Assembly: GCA_049241565.1 (NCBI GenBank)
Contig: JBMLQL010000054.1
Location: 1-64,000 of the forward strand
Source of the DNA: DZBG01 sp049241565
Lineage (GTDB): Bacteria; Bdellovibrionota; Bacteriovoracia; Bacteriovoracales; Bacteriovoracaceae
Length of the DNA: 64,000 nt
Direction of reading: 5' to 3'
Shown piece by piece: positions 24,876-33,767 of this stretch. The notes beneath the pieces are model-generated. The model had not been told where the DNA came from. It worked only from the letters and a program-made list of their open reading frames with translations, and did no database searches. How positions within the stretch are numbered: position 1 is the first letter of the stretch; each line of letters begins with the position of its first letter. A program made the translations under genes and the position numbers.

Positions 24876-25181
24876 ATGACTCGTTATTTGATAACATTTC
24901 TAATTTTTGTGATCGTCTTAGTTGGGAGTTTCTCTCTCGGGTGTAACCGCGACTTTAGTTATTCAAAAGATAACCATTCAGTTATTACTTCTCTGCCATC
25001 TGTCGATCTCGGGCCGTTAAGAGTTTCAGGCAGTAAAGCCGGTCTTGAGATACTTTTTGTCAATCAGGATAGTTTAAAAATTCCTATCTTTAAAAAAGTA
25101 CCTTTTTTTCTTCAACAACCTTTCTTCTATCTCTCAAAATACTCTTTGGTCGCTTTAAGAGAATTTCACCTTTTGATTTAG
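24876..25181 (+). CDS. Small lipoprotein, first gene of the symporter/secretion operon
   Basis: 101 residues from the ATG at 24876. A longer frame from 24804 is open, but the later start gives a proper lipoprotein leader (MTRYLITFLIFVIVLVGSF then SLGC). The mature part is short and has no recognised domain. It lies 54 bases before the sodium/solute symporter gene and is probably part of that operon. No strong ribosome site was seen, so the start is uncertain. Confidence 0.5.
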   Translation: MTRYLITFLIFVIVLVGSFSLGCNRDFSYSKDNHSVITSLPSVDLGPLRVSGSKAGLEILFVNQDSLKIPIFKKVPFFLQQPFFYLSKYSLVALREFHLLI

Positions 25182-25235
25182 GATTTATCCTTCTAAAATT
25201 TACTGAATTGTAAATAATTTAAAGGGGTATCCTCT

Positions 25236-26729
25236 ATGCATCTATCAGCATTAGATTTTGCTGTTGTGGTAGGTTATATTATTTTGGTGTTTGGTATTGC
25301 GATAAACGCTAATATTGACATGAGAAGACATTTTGCTCTCTACAAGAACTATGGTTTACGTCCTATTGAGAATCACTATTTAGCAGGTGGAAGCATCACG
25401 TTTTGGGAAGCGGTTATGTCTATTATTGCGACTGAATTTTCAGCAATCGCATTCCTTACAATTCCTACATACGCTTACTTTGATAATTTTAATTATATTC
25501 GTTTCGTGATTGGTGCTTGCATTAGTCGTGCACTTATCTCTCGCTATTTCCTAGATAGCATCTATGGAAAAGGTCTTACCATTTTTGAAATTCTTGCCCG
25601 CGGAATTCATAGTTACAAAAGACTGACTCCAGAAGGGATTAGAGGAAAAAGGACTTTTGCCTTTTTTTATCTTATTACAAAAACAGTCGGGGTAAGCATC
25701 AAGCTTCTCGGGGGAGCGATGCTCATCGCAGAGTTTTTTGATATTCCCCTCTTTAGTTCAATTGTTATGATCTCTCTCATCACTTACCTCTATATTATGA
25801 TAGGTGGCCTCAAGGCGGTAGTGCGAACTGATATGATTCAAGCCGCGATTTTTATCTTCGGTGGGGTTATGGCACACTATGTGGTGAGCAAAGTTAGTCC
25901 TTTGAGTTGGGGAGAATTGTTTTCACTTGGACTGAGTAATGGCAAATTCAGTTTCTTTTCAGAAGGTGGTGGAGCCGCTTTTGTTTATGGGATAATTGCG
26001 GGAATTGCTTATGATGCTGCCACTCACGGTGTAGATCAAGATTTAGTTCAAAAGTTGATTGGATCAAAAGATATCCAAACAGCTAAAAAAGCACTTGCTT
26101 GGTCTGCCATGGGATCGATTATTGTCAATACCATCTTTTTAAGCCTTGGTGTGATTTTATGGTCTTATTATCACAATTTAGGACAATCTATACCATCAGC
26201 AACTAAACTTTTTTCATCACTTATTGAAGAACATTTTCCTTCACCTGTGAAAGGGCTGATGGTCGCAAGTATTCTTGCCGCTTGTATGTCCACACTTGAT
26301 TCATCTATCAATGCCCTAAGTGCTTGCTTCTGGAATGATTTCATGGGGAGTACGAAATCGAAGTTATTTAGCATTTATATTAGTATGGATAATTTTATTA
26401 TTACAATTTCGATCATTATTGTTTCATTTACATTTTCTGCCTTACCAGGATTTGTGAAATACGGAACATATTTTGCTTATCTATCAATGTCTCCCTTGTT
26501 GTCATTCTTCATTTCTAGACTGTTATTGTCTCGTTTCATCAAAATTGATTTTTCTCCATCATTGATTGTACTGAGCATTTGTACAAGTTTTTTAGGGATG
26601 GGACTGAATCATTTTCGATTTGGTTTTAATCCTCAATTAACAATTTTATGGGGCATCGTGACAGCAATCATCTTTATGTGGATGTATTCGTTGGTGAATA
26701 ATTTATTCAAAACTTCTAAGGAAAAATAA
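25236..26729 (+). CDS. Sodium:solute symporter (SSS family)
   Basis: 497 residues with about 13 hydrophobic helices. Family signs include the N-terminal FAVVVGYIILVFGI helix, a YLAGGSITFWEAVMSI block, EFSAIAFLTIP, and IGGLKAVVRTDMIQAAIF, which matches the SSS consensus GGLKAVxxTDxxQ. It should import a solute with Na+; the substrate cannot be read. The placement is odd: the gene opens a type I secretion-like operon and ends three bases before the ABC-like gene. AAAGGGG precedes the ATG. Confidence 0.85.
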   Translation: MHLSALDFAVVVGYIILVFGIAINANIDMRRHFALYKNYGLRPIENHYLAGGSITFWEAVMSIIATEFSAIAFLTIPTYAYFDNFNYIRFVIGACISRALISRYFLDSIYGKGLTIFEILARGIHSYKRLTPEGIRGKRTFAFFYLITKTVGVSIKLLGGAMLIAEFFDIPLFSSIVMISLITYLYIMIGGLKAVVRTDMIQAAIFIFGGVMAHYVVSKVSPLSWGELFSLGLSNGKFSFFSEGGGAAFVYGIIAGIAYDAATHGVDQDLVQKLIGSKDIQTAKKALAWSAMGSIIVNTIFLSLGVILWSYYHNLGQSIPSATKLFSSLIEEHFPSPVKGLMVASILAACMSTLDSSINALSACFWNDFMGSTKSKLFSIYISMDNFIITISIIIVSFTFSALPGFVKYGTYFAYLSMSPLLSFFISRLLLSRFIKIDFSPSLIVLSICTSFLGMGLNHFRFGFNPQLTILWGIVTAIIFMWMYSLVNNLFKTSKEK

Positions 26730-26732
26730 TAT

Positions 26733-28448
26733 ATGAGAAAATACTTATTCCACTCAAAATCTGATGTTCGTATTAAATCAGGCCAGAGATTTCGTGATCA
26801 ACTCAGACTAATGTCCAAACCAGAAATGGGGTTTGTGAAAGTCATTGTGATAAATACATTGGCCGTCACATTACTCAGTCTTGCTGTTCCTCTTGCCGTA
26901 CAGGTCATTATTAACAATATTGGAGTAAGAACCATGGCACAGCCATTGGTGATTCTCTGTCTTGTTCTTTTCTTCATCCTCTCTTGTAGTGGTGCCTTGC
27001 AGGCGATCCAGACATATACAGTTGAAGTTCTTCAACGTCGCCTCTTTGTTCGTTATGGTCTTGTTATTAGTGAACGTCTGAATTTTTATAAAGAGAAGCA
27101 TTTTAAAAGTGCCAATTCTCCGGCCCTGATTAATCGTTATTTTGATATCATGATCATGCAAGGAGAGATGGTGAATTTCTTTGTTAGCGGATCAGGTTTT
27201 ATCATTCAGTTCGTTATTGGATTTGCTCTTCTTGCTTTCTACCACCCATATTTCTTAGGGATTGCAGGGTTTATGGCGCAATTTCTTATTTTGAACTGGA
27301 TTCTTTTTGGGCCAGATGGAGTGAAGGCAGGCTCTCCTGAAGCCGATGGGAAATATAATGTTGTCAGTTGGGTTGAGGAACTCAGCCGCGTCAGAAACCT
27401 TTTTACGTCTGATCGTGGGCGAGATTTTTCTAATAAAAAACTCAATCATCTTCTTAATCGCTGGCTTGAAGTAAGAAACAATCTTTTTAATTTTCAGTTC
27501 AGACAGCATATCGGATTGCAAATTTTTAGTATTGTGATGAATATTATCCTTTTAGGATTAGGTGGATTCCTTGTGCTGAAAGGAGAGTTAAGTGCTGGTC
27601 AGCTTGTGGCTGCTGCCCTTGTGGTAAATGGGATTATTTCAAGTTTACCAAGCCTTCAGGCCTTCTTTTTTAGTATTTATAATTACTCAACGGCACTAGA
27701 TATGATAGCTCGCTTTTATGACTATCCACTTGAAGAGCCTAAATTGGGGGCAAAGGTTCCAGAAAGGTATGATTTTGAATTTAAAGATCTAACCTTTATG
27801 CCTAATTATAATTTTAATTTTTCATTCGAAGAGGGAAAAAGAAATCTTATCTTAGTAAAAAGTTTCTCTGCAATTGATCTTTTTTATGATGCTTTAATGG
27901 GGGCGAGTGATCATGTTAAAGGTGAAATACGTTATCATGGACAATTAATTGATGACTTAGATCTTGGAACGATAAGAAATCATATCCAAATCATTGCCAG
28001 AGATCAGTTCTTTGCTGGAACTATCATGGAAAACATCGTGGGGTTCTCGGAAAGAGAGGACTTCGCTCAAACTGAGCTGCAAGATGTTCTTAAACGTGTA
28101 GGGCTCTACGAGAATATTATGGAATTACCTGATAAATTAGAAACCTTAATTCAACCTAATAGTTATCCCCTGACAAGTTCTCAGCTTATCGCTTTACAAG
28201 TCGCTAGAGCAATTATCATGAAACCAAAAATTTTACTTGTCACGCCAGACTTTGAGCAAATTTCATCTTACAAGCGTAAGTTGATTTTTACAGAACTTCT
28301 TAAGCCTGAACACGGATGGACTTTATTGTTTTTCACACAGAGATATTATGTTGGAAGCTTCGATAACTTTTTTTCGTTTTCAAGAATTGAGATGAGAAAA
28401 CTTAGTGATCAGCAAGAGTTTTTAAAGGAGATTGAAAACAATGTCTAA
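26733..28448 (+). CDS. Type I secretion-like ABC protein with a degenerate ATPase domain
   Basis: 571 residues. The N-terminal two thirds is an ABC exporter membrane domain (about 35-320, six helices). The C-terminal part keeps the fold of an exporter NBD (FEFKDLTFMPN, DDLDLGTIRNHIQIIARDQFFAGTIMENI in two parts, LQVARAIIMKPKILLV) but has lost every catalytic motif: Walker A reads ILVKSFSAIDLF with no GKS/T, the signature is LTSSQ, Walker B ends VTPDFE with no DE, and the switch His is Gln (FFTQRYY). So ATP hydrolysis is not expected. The gene is intact and overlaps its HlyD partner by eight bases, so it is under selection for another role. No peptidase domain is present. Confidence 0.85.
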   Translation: MRKYLFHSKSDVRIKSGQRFRDQLRLMSKPEMGFVKVIVINTLAVTLLSLAVPLAVQVIINNIGVRTMAQPLVILCLVLFFILSCSGALQAIQTYTVEVLQRRLFVRYGLVISERLNFYKEKHFKSANSPALINRYFDIMIMQGEMVNFFVSGSGFIIQFVIGFALLAFYHPYFLGIAGFMAQFLILNWILFGPDGVKAGSPEADGKYNVVSWVEELSRVRNLFTSDRGRDFSNKKLNHLLNRWLEVRNNLFNFQFRQHIGLQIFSIVMNIILLGLGGFLVLKGELSAGQLVAAALVVNGIISSLPSLQAFFFSIYNYSTALDMIARFYDYPLEEPKLGAKVPERYDFEFKDLTFMPNYNFNFSFEEGKRNLILVKSFSAIDLFYDALMGASDHVKGEIRYHGQLIDDLDLGTIRNHIQIIARDQFFAGTIMENIVGFSEREDFAQTELQDVLKRVGLYENIMELPDKLETLIQPNSYPLTSSQLIALQVARAIIMKPKILLVTPDFEQISSYKRKLIFTELLKPEHGWTLLFFTQRYYVGSFDNFFSFSRIEMRKLSDQQEFLKEIENNV

Positions 28449-29544
28449 TGCAAATAAAAAAGATAAAGATTCAATCCCTTCTTATGCACTCATCCCTGAT
28501 GTGTTTGAACCCATTTATGCTGATACACCGGAAGAAATGTTAGAGATCCACGATCTCCCTGAAGTATCAAAACTCCTGACTCGTTTTGTGATCATTTTTT
28601 CCCTTTTTATGTTCATCTTTCTGATCGCTATTCCATGGCAACAGACGGCGGATGGTTCTGGAAAGGTGATGGCCTATAACCCTCAAGATCGAGTCCAAAA
28701 TATCCATGCGACTGTGGGTGGGCGTATTAATAAATGGTTTGTGAGAGAAGGATCTTATGTCAAAAAAGGTGACCCAATCATTGAGATCATGGATATTGAT
28801 CCGAATTATCTTGAACGCTTAAAAGTGCAGAGTGCCGCTGTTAAAAGTCAGTATGAAGCGGCGATTGCAGTCGCTAAAACTGCCAAATTTGATTATGACC
28901 GACAAATTGATCTTTACAGCAAAGGCATCAGCTCACGAAAAGATATGGAGCAGGCGACAATTGCCTATCGTTCTGCCCAAGCTTCAGAGGCCCAAGCTCT
29001 CTCTGAATATACTCAGGCCCAGTCAAACCTATCACGTCAGCAATCTCAATTAGTTCATGCACCAAGTGATGGAACGATTGTTCGTCTACAAGTAGGATCA
29101 AGTAATGTGATTGTGAATCAAGGACAAATCGTAGCGATCTTTGCTCCAAAAAGTGATCAGCTTTCAGCACAAATTTTTATCAAAGGAAATGACCTCCCTT
29201 TAGTTTACGAGGGACGTAAGGTTCGTCTTCAATTTGAAGGATGGCCTGCGATTCAATTCTCGGGATGGCCATCAATTGCGGTAGGAACATTCGGAGGAGT
29301 CGTTTCAGTGGTAGATCAGACTGCCACTCCTGACGGTTATTTTCGAGTGATCGTTGTACCGATGAAAGGTCAAAAATGGCCTGAATCTAGATTCATTAGA
29401 CAGGGAACACGTGTGAATGCATGGATTCTTCTCAATAATGTGGCTTTGGGTTATGAGCTATGGAGACAATTCAATGGATTTCCTCCATCAATTGAAGAAG
29501 CTCCTGACACACTTAGTTCCTCGACGACAGAAATTCCGGAGTAA
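28441..29544 (+). CDS. HlyD-family periplasmic adaptor
   Basis: 367 residues from the ATG at 28441, with AAAGGAG ten bases upstream; a TTG at 28432 is possible but has no such site. An N-terminal cytoplasmic tail and one membrane helix (about 45-65) are followed by the lipoyl-like GGRINKWFVREGSYVKKGDP, a helical hairpin (LERLKVQSAAVKSQYEAA onward), the second lipoyl half (HAPSDGTIVRLQVGSS) and beta-barrel domain. It should join the ABC-like inner-membrane protein to the TolC-like channel. Overlap with the ABC gene is eight bases. Confidence 0.88.
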   Translation: MSNANKKDKDSIPSYALIPDVFEPIYADTPEEMLEIHDLPEVSKLLTRFVIIFSLFMFIFLIAIPWQQTADGSGKVMAYNPQDRVQNIHATVGGRINKWFVREGSYVKKGDPIIEIMDIDPNYLERLKVQSAAVKSQYEAAIAVAKTAKFDYDRQIDLYSKGISSRKDMEQATIAYRSAQASEAQALSEYTQAQSNLSRQQSQLVHAPSDGTIVRLQVGSSNVIVNQGQIVAIFAPKSDQLSAQIFIKGNDLPLVYEGRKVRLQFEGWPAIQFSGWPSIAVGTFGGVVSVVDQTATPDGYFRVIVVPMKGQKWPESRFIRQGTRVNAWILLNNVALGYELWRQFNGFPPSIEEAPDTLSSSTTEIPE

Positions 29545-29549
29545 AGAAA

Positions 29550-30944
29550 ATGAAGAAAATATTTTTATTTTTAACAGTCATATCAACGGGGGCAGCGCAG
29601 GCGGCTCTCTCGCCATCAGTTGTGAAGGAGAGTGCACTTAAGTACCATCCGACAGTGCTAGCAGCGATTGAGAAAATGAAGGCGGGTGAAGAGAGTATTG
29701 ATGGGGCCCGTGGTGTCTTTGATACTAAGATCGTTTCAGATTATAAGAGGCAGACAAAACATGACTGGAATACAACGCTTTCAAGAACTCAAATTGAAAA
29801 GCCACTTCGAATCGCAAATTCTAAAGTTTATTTAGGATCGGAACAAATCAGTAATCCAAATGGCTTTTTGTCACCAATTTATCATACAGGAAATCCCACT
29901 GGTCAAACAGGTAATTATAATCTGGTAGGTGTTCAATTATCTCTTTGGAAGCATCTGACAATTGATCCCGCACGAGCTGCACTTCAAAGAGCAAAATTTG
30001 AGGCTAAAGTAGCTGGAGCACAGAAGGTACTAACAGTTCTAGATATTACTCGTTTGGCCCAACTTGCGTATTGGGAATGGGTAACTGCAAAAAAGGTTAA
30101 TAAGGCCTATGAGGAACTTCTTAAAAATGGTGATACAAGAAATGAGTTTCTTGTCGCCCGAACGAAGAAAGGTGATATCGCTCAGATTGTAGTCACAGAA
30201 AATGAGCAGTATGTGGCCGCACGCAAAGGTGCCCTTCAAATGACAAAAGAGCGCTTACTTCGTGCAGAGTTTGCTCTTTCACTTTTTTATCGCGATGAAA
30301 ATGCTCTCCCAATCATTCCTACAGCCGATGAGAGTTTTGAAGATTATCCCTCTCGTTTAGAGTCTCTTTTAGAAAATCTAGATTTAAATTCAAATATGGA
30401 TGATCTCATTAAAAATCGTCCTGATATGAAAAATCTTGCTCTTGAAGTTAGTAAAAAAGAGATTGACCTGGAACTTGCCAAACAAGATTTAAGACCACAG
30501 GTTGATGTCACCACAGAGTACTTTGAGAGGACTGTTTATCACCCTAATATGCCTCGCGATTATTTAATGGTGATGGCGAAAGTGAGTGTGCCGATTGAGA
30601 GGAATCTTGGGAGCGGTAATATTGCAGCGGCTCGTGCACGAAAAATGGTGGCCGAAAGAGAAATGAGTCTTGGACAACAATCATATAAGTATGAGGTGAT
30701 GGCCCTGAGACAATCATTAGGACTCCGACTAGAACAGGTGACCCAGGCCGAGATTGAGTTCTCCAAGGCCAAGGAACTTGTGGACTCTGAAAATTACAAA
30801 TTTAAAACTGGTGGTGGGAACTTATTCCTGGTTAATCTTCGTGAAGAGGCACAAGCGAGGGCCGAAGCTTTATTCCATGAAGCACGCCTTGCTTTCATGG
30901 ATACCCTCCTGAGTTATCAGGCGCTGATCAGTACTCATGAATGA
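29550..30944 (+). CDS. TolC-type outer-membrane efflux channel
   Basis: 464 residues with a signal peptide (MKKIFLFLTVISTGAAQA). Two repeats of long alpha-helical hairpins with beta strands are visible, for example QLSLWKHLTIDP, RLAQLAYWEWVTAKKVNKAYEELL and the second half around NRPDMKNLALEVSKKEIDLELAKQDLRPQVD (read in parts). The TolC family forms a trimeric tunnel through the outer membrane and periplasm. Five bases after the HlyD gene; last gene of the operon, converging with the M24 gene three bases away. Confidence 0.88.
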   Translation: MKKIFLFLTVISTGAAQAALSPSVVKESALKYHPTVLAAIEKMKAGEESIDGARGVFDTKIVSDYKRQTKHDWNTTLSRTQIEKPLRIANSKVYLGSEQISNPNGFLSPIYHTGNPTGQTGNYNLVGVQLSLWKHLTIDPARAALQRAKFEAKVAGAQKVLTVLDITRLAQLAYWEWVTAKKVNKAYEELLKNGDTRNEFLVARTKKGDIAQIVVTENEQYVAARKGALQMTKERLLRAEFALSLFYRDENALPIIPTADESFEDYPSRLESLLENLDLNSNMDDLIKNRPDMKNLALEVSKKEIDLELAKQDLRPQVDVTTEYFERTVYHPNMPRDYLMVMAKVSVPIERNLGSGNIAAARARKMVAEREMSLGQQSYKYEVMALRQSLGLRLEQVTQAEIEFSKAKELVDSENYKFKTGGGNLFLVNLREEAQARAEALFHEARLAFMDTLLSYQALISTHE

Positions 30945-30947
30945 TTT

Positions 30948-31595
30948 TTAAACTAAAATATCCTCATAAAATGCCCCGATCTTAAGGTCGGGGTGAATGA
31001 GATGAATCTCTAAGATCCACGCGTAGGGTACAGGAACTTCCTCACATTCCATAAGTTTTCCCTTATGAATCAAAGCATGAGGGAAATCACTGACACGGTG
31101 GCCTTTCTCATTGAGATTAAGTTTATAGCCCATCTTTTCTGCTTCAATCACGGCAAAATCATAAAGAGCATGACCAGAGACTTTATGAGTTCTCCAATAG
31201 CTTGCGACGATATTCCACAGCTCCTGAGACTTTTCAACAATTCTCATATGCTCGAAATTTTCTCCAATAAAAAAAGGCTCACCATAATCGGCTTCATGGC
31301 CTTCAATGACTGGTCCTAGATCCAAAAAGAAAAGATCCTCTTCTTGAACCACTACGGGCCCAGAAGGATCTTTAAAAGATTTTGTTGTATTTACGCCCAC
31401 ACGAAGTTTTGGTGGGTGCCAGTTTTTCTCCACGCCGTATTTCGGTCCCAGTGATTTATAAAGAGTATGTAGATCATCTTCTGTCATGCCCACTTGAACT
31501 CGGGATGAAAGATCATGGCAAAGAGCTCTGGCCGAGTCTCTGGCAAAAATAAACTTATCTAAATCAAAATGAGGACCGAAGGCTTGAATATCCAT
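30948..31595 (-). CDS. M24-family metallopeptidase-like protein
   Basis: 215 residues, a single pita-bread domain without the usual N-terminal domain. The two-metal ligands can be read as D in LFFLDLGP, D in GHEADYGE, H in SDFPHALIH, E in WILEIHLIHP and E in AFYEDI. Homologues are Xaa-Pro or methionine aminopeptidases or creatinase-like enzymes; the short length favours an M24 aminopeptidase-like enzyme. No signal peptide. It is the last gene of the proBA-yajQ-yqeY run, two bases behind yqeY. Confidence 0.8.
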   Translation of the reverse strand: MDIQAFGPHFDLDKFIFARDSARALCHDLSSRVQVGMTEDDLHTLYKSLGPKYGVEKNWHPPKLRVGVNTTKSFKDPSGPVVVQEEDLFFLDLGPVIEGHEADYGEPFFIGENFEHMRIVEKSQELWNIVASYWRTHKVSGHALYDFAVIEAEKMGYKLNLNEKGHRVSDFPHALIHKGKLMECEEVPVPYAWILEIHLIHPDLKIGAFYEDILV

Positions 31596-31597
31596 TA

Positions 31598-32011
31598 TTA
31601 CGCCAGCGCCGCTTTCACGAGATCAGAAGCTCGCTTCCCGTCAAATTTACCTTTGATTTGAGGCTGCAAATCTTTCATGATCGCTCCCATATCTTTGGCA
31701 CCTTTGGCCTTAATGTCATTGATCATAGCGACCACTGCCGCTTCATCAAGTTGCTCCGGAAGATAAACTTTAATATGGTCATACTCACGAAGAATTTTAT
31801 CGTGGGCCTCAGTTCCTGCCGTATAAAGCGGAAGAGCATCAAGAAGCTTTTTAGCATGAGCAATAGTGACCGTAAGATCATCTGTTGGTTTTGGGGCCGT
31901 ATTATTTTGAATATACTGTGCTTTAAGCATACGAAGAGCATCAAGACGCTCTTGTTGTTTTGCTTTCATGGCCTCAATAATATCTTTGTTCACCCGTTCT
32001 TGTAATGTCAT
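31598..32011 (-). CDS. yqeY: GatB/YqeY-domain protein
   Basis: 137 residues, the normal length. YqeY resembles the tail domain of GatB in tRNA-dependent amidotransferase but its own role is unclear. Landmarks: MTLQERVNKDIIEAMKAKQ, EYDHIKVYLPEQLDEA, GAKDMGAIMKDLQPQIKGKFDGKRASDLVK (read in parts). It lies 12 bases after yajQ and two before the M24 gene in one transcription unit. Confidence 0.92.
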   Translation of the reverse strand: MTLQERVNKDIIEAMKAKQQERLDALRMLKAQYIQNNTAPKPTDDLTVTIAHAKKLLDALPLYTAGTEAHDKILREYDHIKVYLPEQLDEAAVVAMINDIKAKGAKDMGAIMKDLQPQIKGKFDGKRASDLVKAALA

Positions 32012-32023
32012 AGAGGTTTTTCC

Positions 32024-32518
32024 TTATCGTTTCATGTTTTCCATTTGGAGATCAATCTTAACTTCTTTAGATTCTTTGAGGAGGCGAAAAACGGTTTGAA
32101 GCTCATCAATACTTTTTGATTCAAGACGATACTTCTCATCCATATACTGGGCCTTGCCTTTAAAACCCGAATCCTTAATCACTTTTGAGATGGCCTTTTG
32201 ATTATCCTTATCAATGGAAGAAGAGAGCTTGATTGTCATCTTTTTCATCTTCATCCCTGTGGCCGAGATCTCACTTTCTTCCATTCCTTTAAGGCCAATA
32301 CCGCGCTTAAGCATATTGGTGCGAAGGATTTCAAGAACAGCTTTTACTTTTGTTTCATCCTCAGCGCGAATTTCAATCGTATTTTCTTTTTGTTTCCATT
32401 CAGCTTTGGCCTCAGAACCTTTGAAGTCAAATCTTCCAGAAACAATTTTCTCAGTGAGATTAATGGCATTTTGAAGCTCCATTTCATCGAGCTTACAGAC
32501 GAGGTCAAATGATGGCAT
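32024..32518 (-). CDS. yajQ: YajQ-family nucleotide-binding protein
   Basis: 164 residues. The two RNP-like folds typical of YajQ are present: FDLVCKLDEMELQNAINL, GRFDFKGSEAKAEW, KRGIGLKGMEES, MKKMTIKLSSSIDKDNQKAI and VRLL-type tail. Members bind nucleic acid or nucleotides, and some bind cyclic di-GMP. Located between proA and yqeY, 12-15 bases from each. Confidence 0.92.
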   Translation of the reverse strand: MPSFDLVCKLDEMELQNAINLTEKIVSGRFDFKGSEAKAEWKQKENTIEIRAEDETKVKAVLEILRTNMLKRGIGLKGMEESEISATGMKMKKMTIKLSSSIDKDNQKAISKVIKDSGFKGKAQYMDEKYRLESKSIDELQTVFRLLKESKEVKIDLQMENMKR

Positions 32519-32533
32519 GAATGTCTCCGTTAA

Positions 32534-33760
32534 TTAGCGAATATGCCCATTACCATACACCAAAAAGCGAGTGGTCGTCATCTCTCTTGCACCCATTGGG
32601 CCATAAGCGTGGAGTTTACTAGTGGAAATTCCTAGCTCTGCCCCTAAACCTAGCTCCCCACCGTCATTAAAACGCGTTGAAGCGTTGACAGCCAGACATG
32701 ATGAGTCGAGAGAATTAAGGAATAATTCAATAACTTTAGGGTCGTGGGCAAGAATGGACTCAGTGTGATGAGAAGTGTGATCTTGAATATGTTTAATGGC
32801 CTCTTGCTCATTTTTGACAATTTTCAGGGAGAGAATCATGTCCAAATATTCGGTGTGATAATCATCAGCTGTTGCAAGTTTTACGGCAGGGTTTAACTCA
32901 TGAGAAGATTTGTCTCCTCTGATTTCAACTCCTGCTTTGATGAGACCCTCAATCACTTCTTTAATACCTTTAAAACTTTCATGCAAAAGAAGGGATTCTA
33001 GAGCATTACAAACCCCAATCCTTTGAGTTTTTGCGTTAAGAATAATTTTTACTGTGCTTTCAATATCAGCATCTTTATGAACATACATATGGCATAGGCC
33101 TTTATCATGGGCCACCACCGGCATACGAGCATGATCCTTCACATGTTTTACCAGGGCCGAGCCGCCACGAGGAACTACGAGGTCAATATACTGATCTAGT
33201 TTAAGAAGATCGTTTACGTCTTCTCTAGTTTCAACCAAAGAGAAGCTCTCTGAGGGAAGAATTTTTTCTGTGGCCTGACGACAGATTTCATAAAGGCAGC
33301 GATTAGAATGAGCGGCTTCTTTACCACCTTTAAGAATAATAGCGTTTCCTGATTTGATGGCCAGGGCGATACCGTCCACGACAACATTGGGGCGAGATTC
33401 AAAAATCATCGCCACCACACCAATAGGAATACGCTGGATTTTGATTTGGAGTCCATTAGGTCTTGTATACTCACGATCAATGATTCCTGTGACTTGAGGT
33501 TGATTGGCCACATCTAAACACATTTGCGCTAAGGACTGAATAGATTTTTCTGTGAGGGTAAGTCGATCGATGAGAGCAGAGCTTAGTTTATTTTCATGAG
33601 CAGCTTCAAGATCAATTTGGTTTTGATCAAGAATAATAATTTTATTTTCGAGGATGGCCTCTGAAATTTTTTTTAAGGCCTGAACTCGTTCTGGCTCAGT
33701 CAAGGCCTGAAGGTGGAGAGAAGCCTCTTTGGTCTTTTTAGCTAAATCAATAATACTCAT
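32534..33760 (-). CDS. proA: Glutamate-5-semialdehyde dehydrogenase (gamma-glutamyl phosphate reductase)
   Basis: 408 residues from the ATG at 33760 (AGGA upstream); the longer frame from 33775 would overlap proB. It reduces gamma-glutamyl phosphate to glutamate semialdehyde with NADPH, the second step of proline synthesis. Signatures: IGVVAMIFESRPNVVVDG, GNAIILKGGKEA, the catalytic Cys in RIGVCNALES, and FNDGGELGLGAELGIST. It follows proB by seven bases. Confidence 0.96.
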   Translation of the reverse strand: MSIIDLAKKTKEASLHLQALTEPERVQALKKISEAILENKIIILDQNQIDLEAAHENKLSSALIDRLTLTEKSIQSLAQMCLDVANQPQVTGIIDREYTRPNGLQIKIQRIPIGVVAMIFESRPNVVVDGIALAIKSGNAIILKGGKEAAHSNRCLYEICRQATEKILPSESFSLVETREDVNDLLKLDQYIDLVVPRGGSALVKHVKDHARMPVVAHDKGLCHMYVHKDADIESTVKIILNAKTQRIGVCNALESLLLHESFKGIKEVIEGLIKAGVEIRGDKSSHELNPAVKLATADDYHTEYLDMILSLKIVKNEQEAIKHIQDHTSHHTESILAHDPKVIELFLNSLDSSCLAVNASTRFNDGGELGLGAELGISTSKLHAYGPMGAREMTTTRFLVYGNGHIR

Positions 33761-33767
33761 AAAAATC

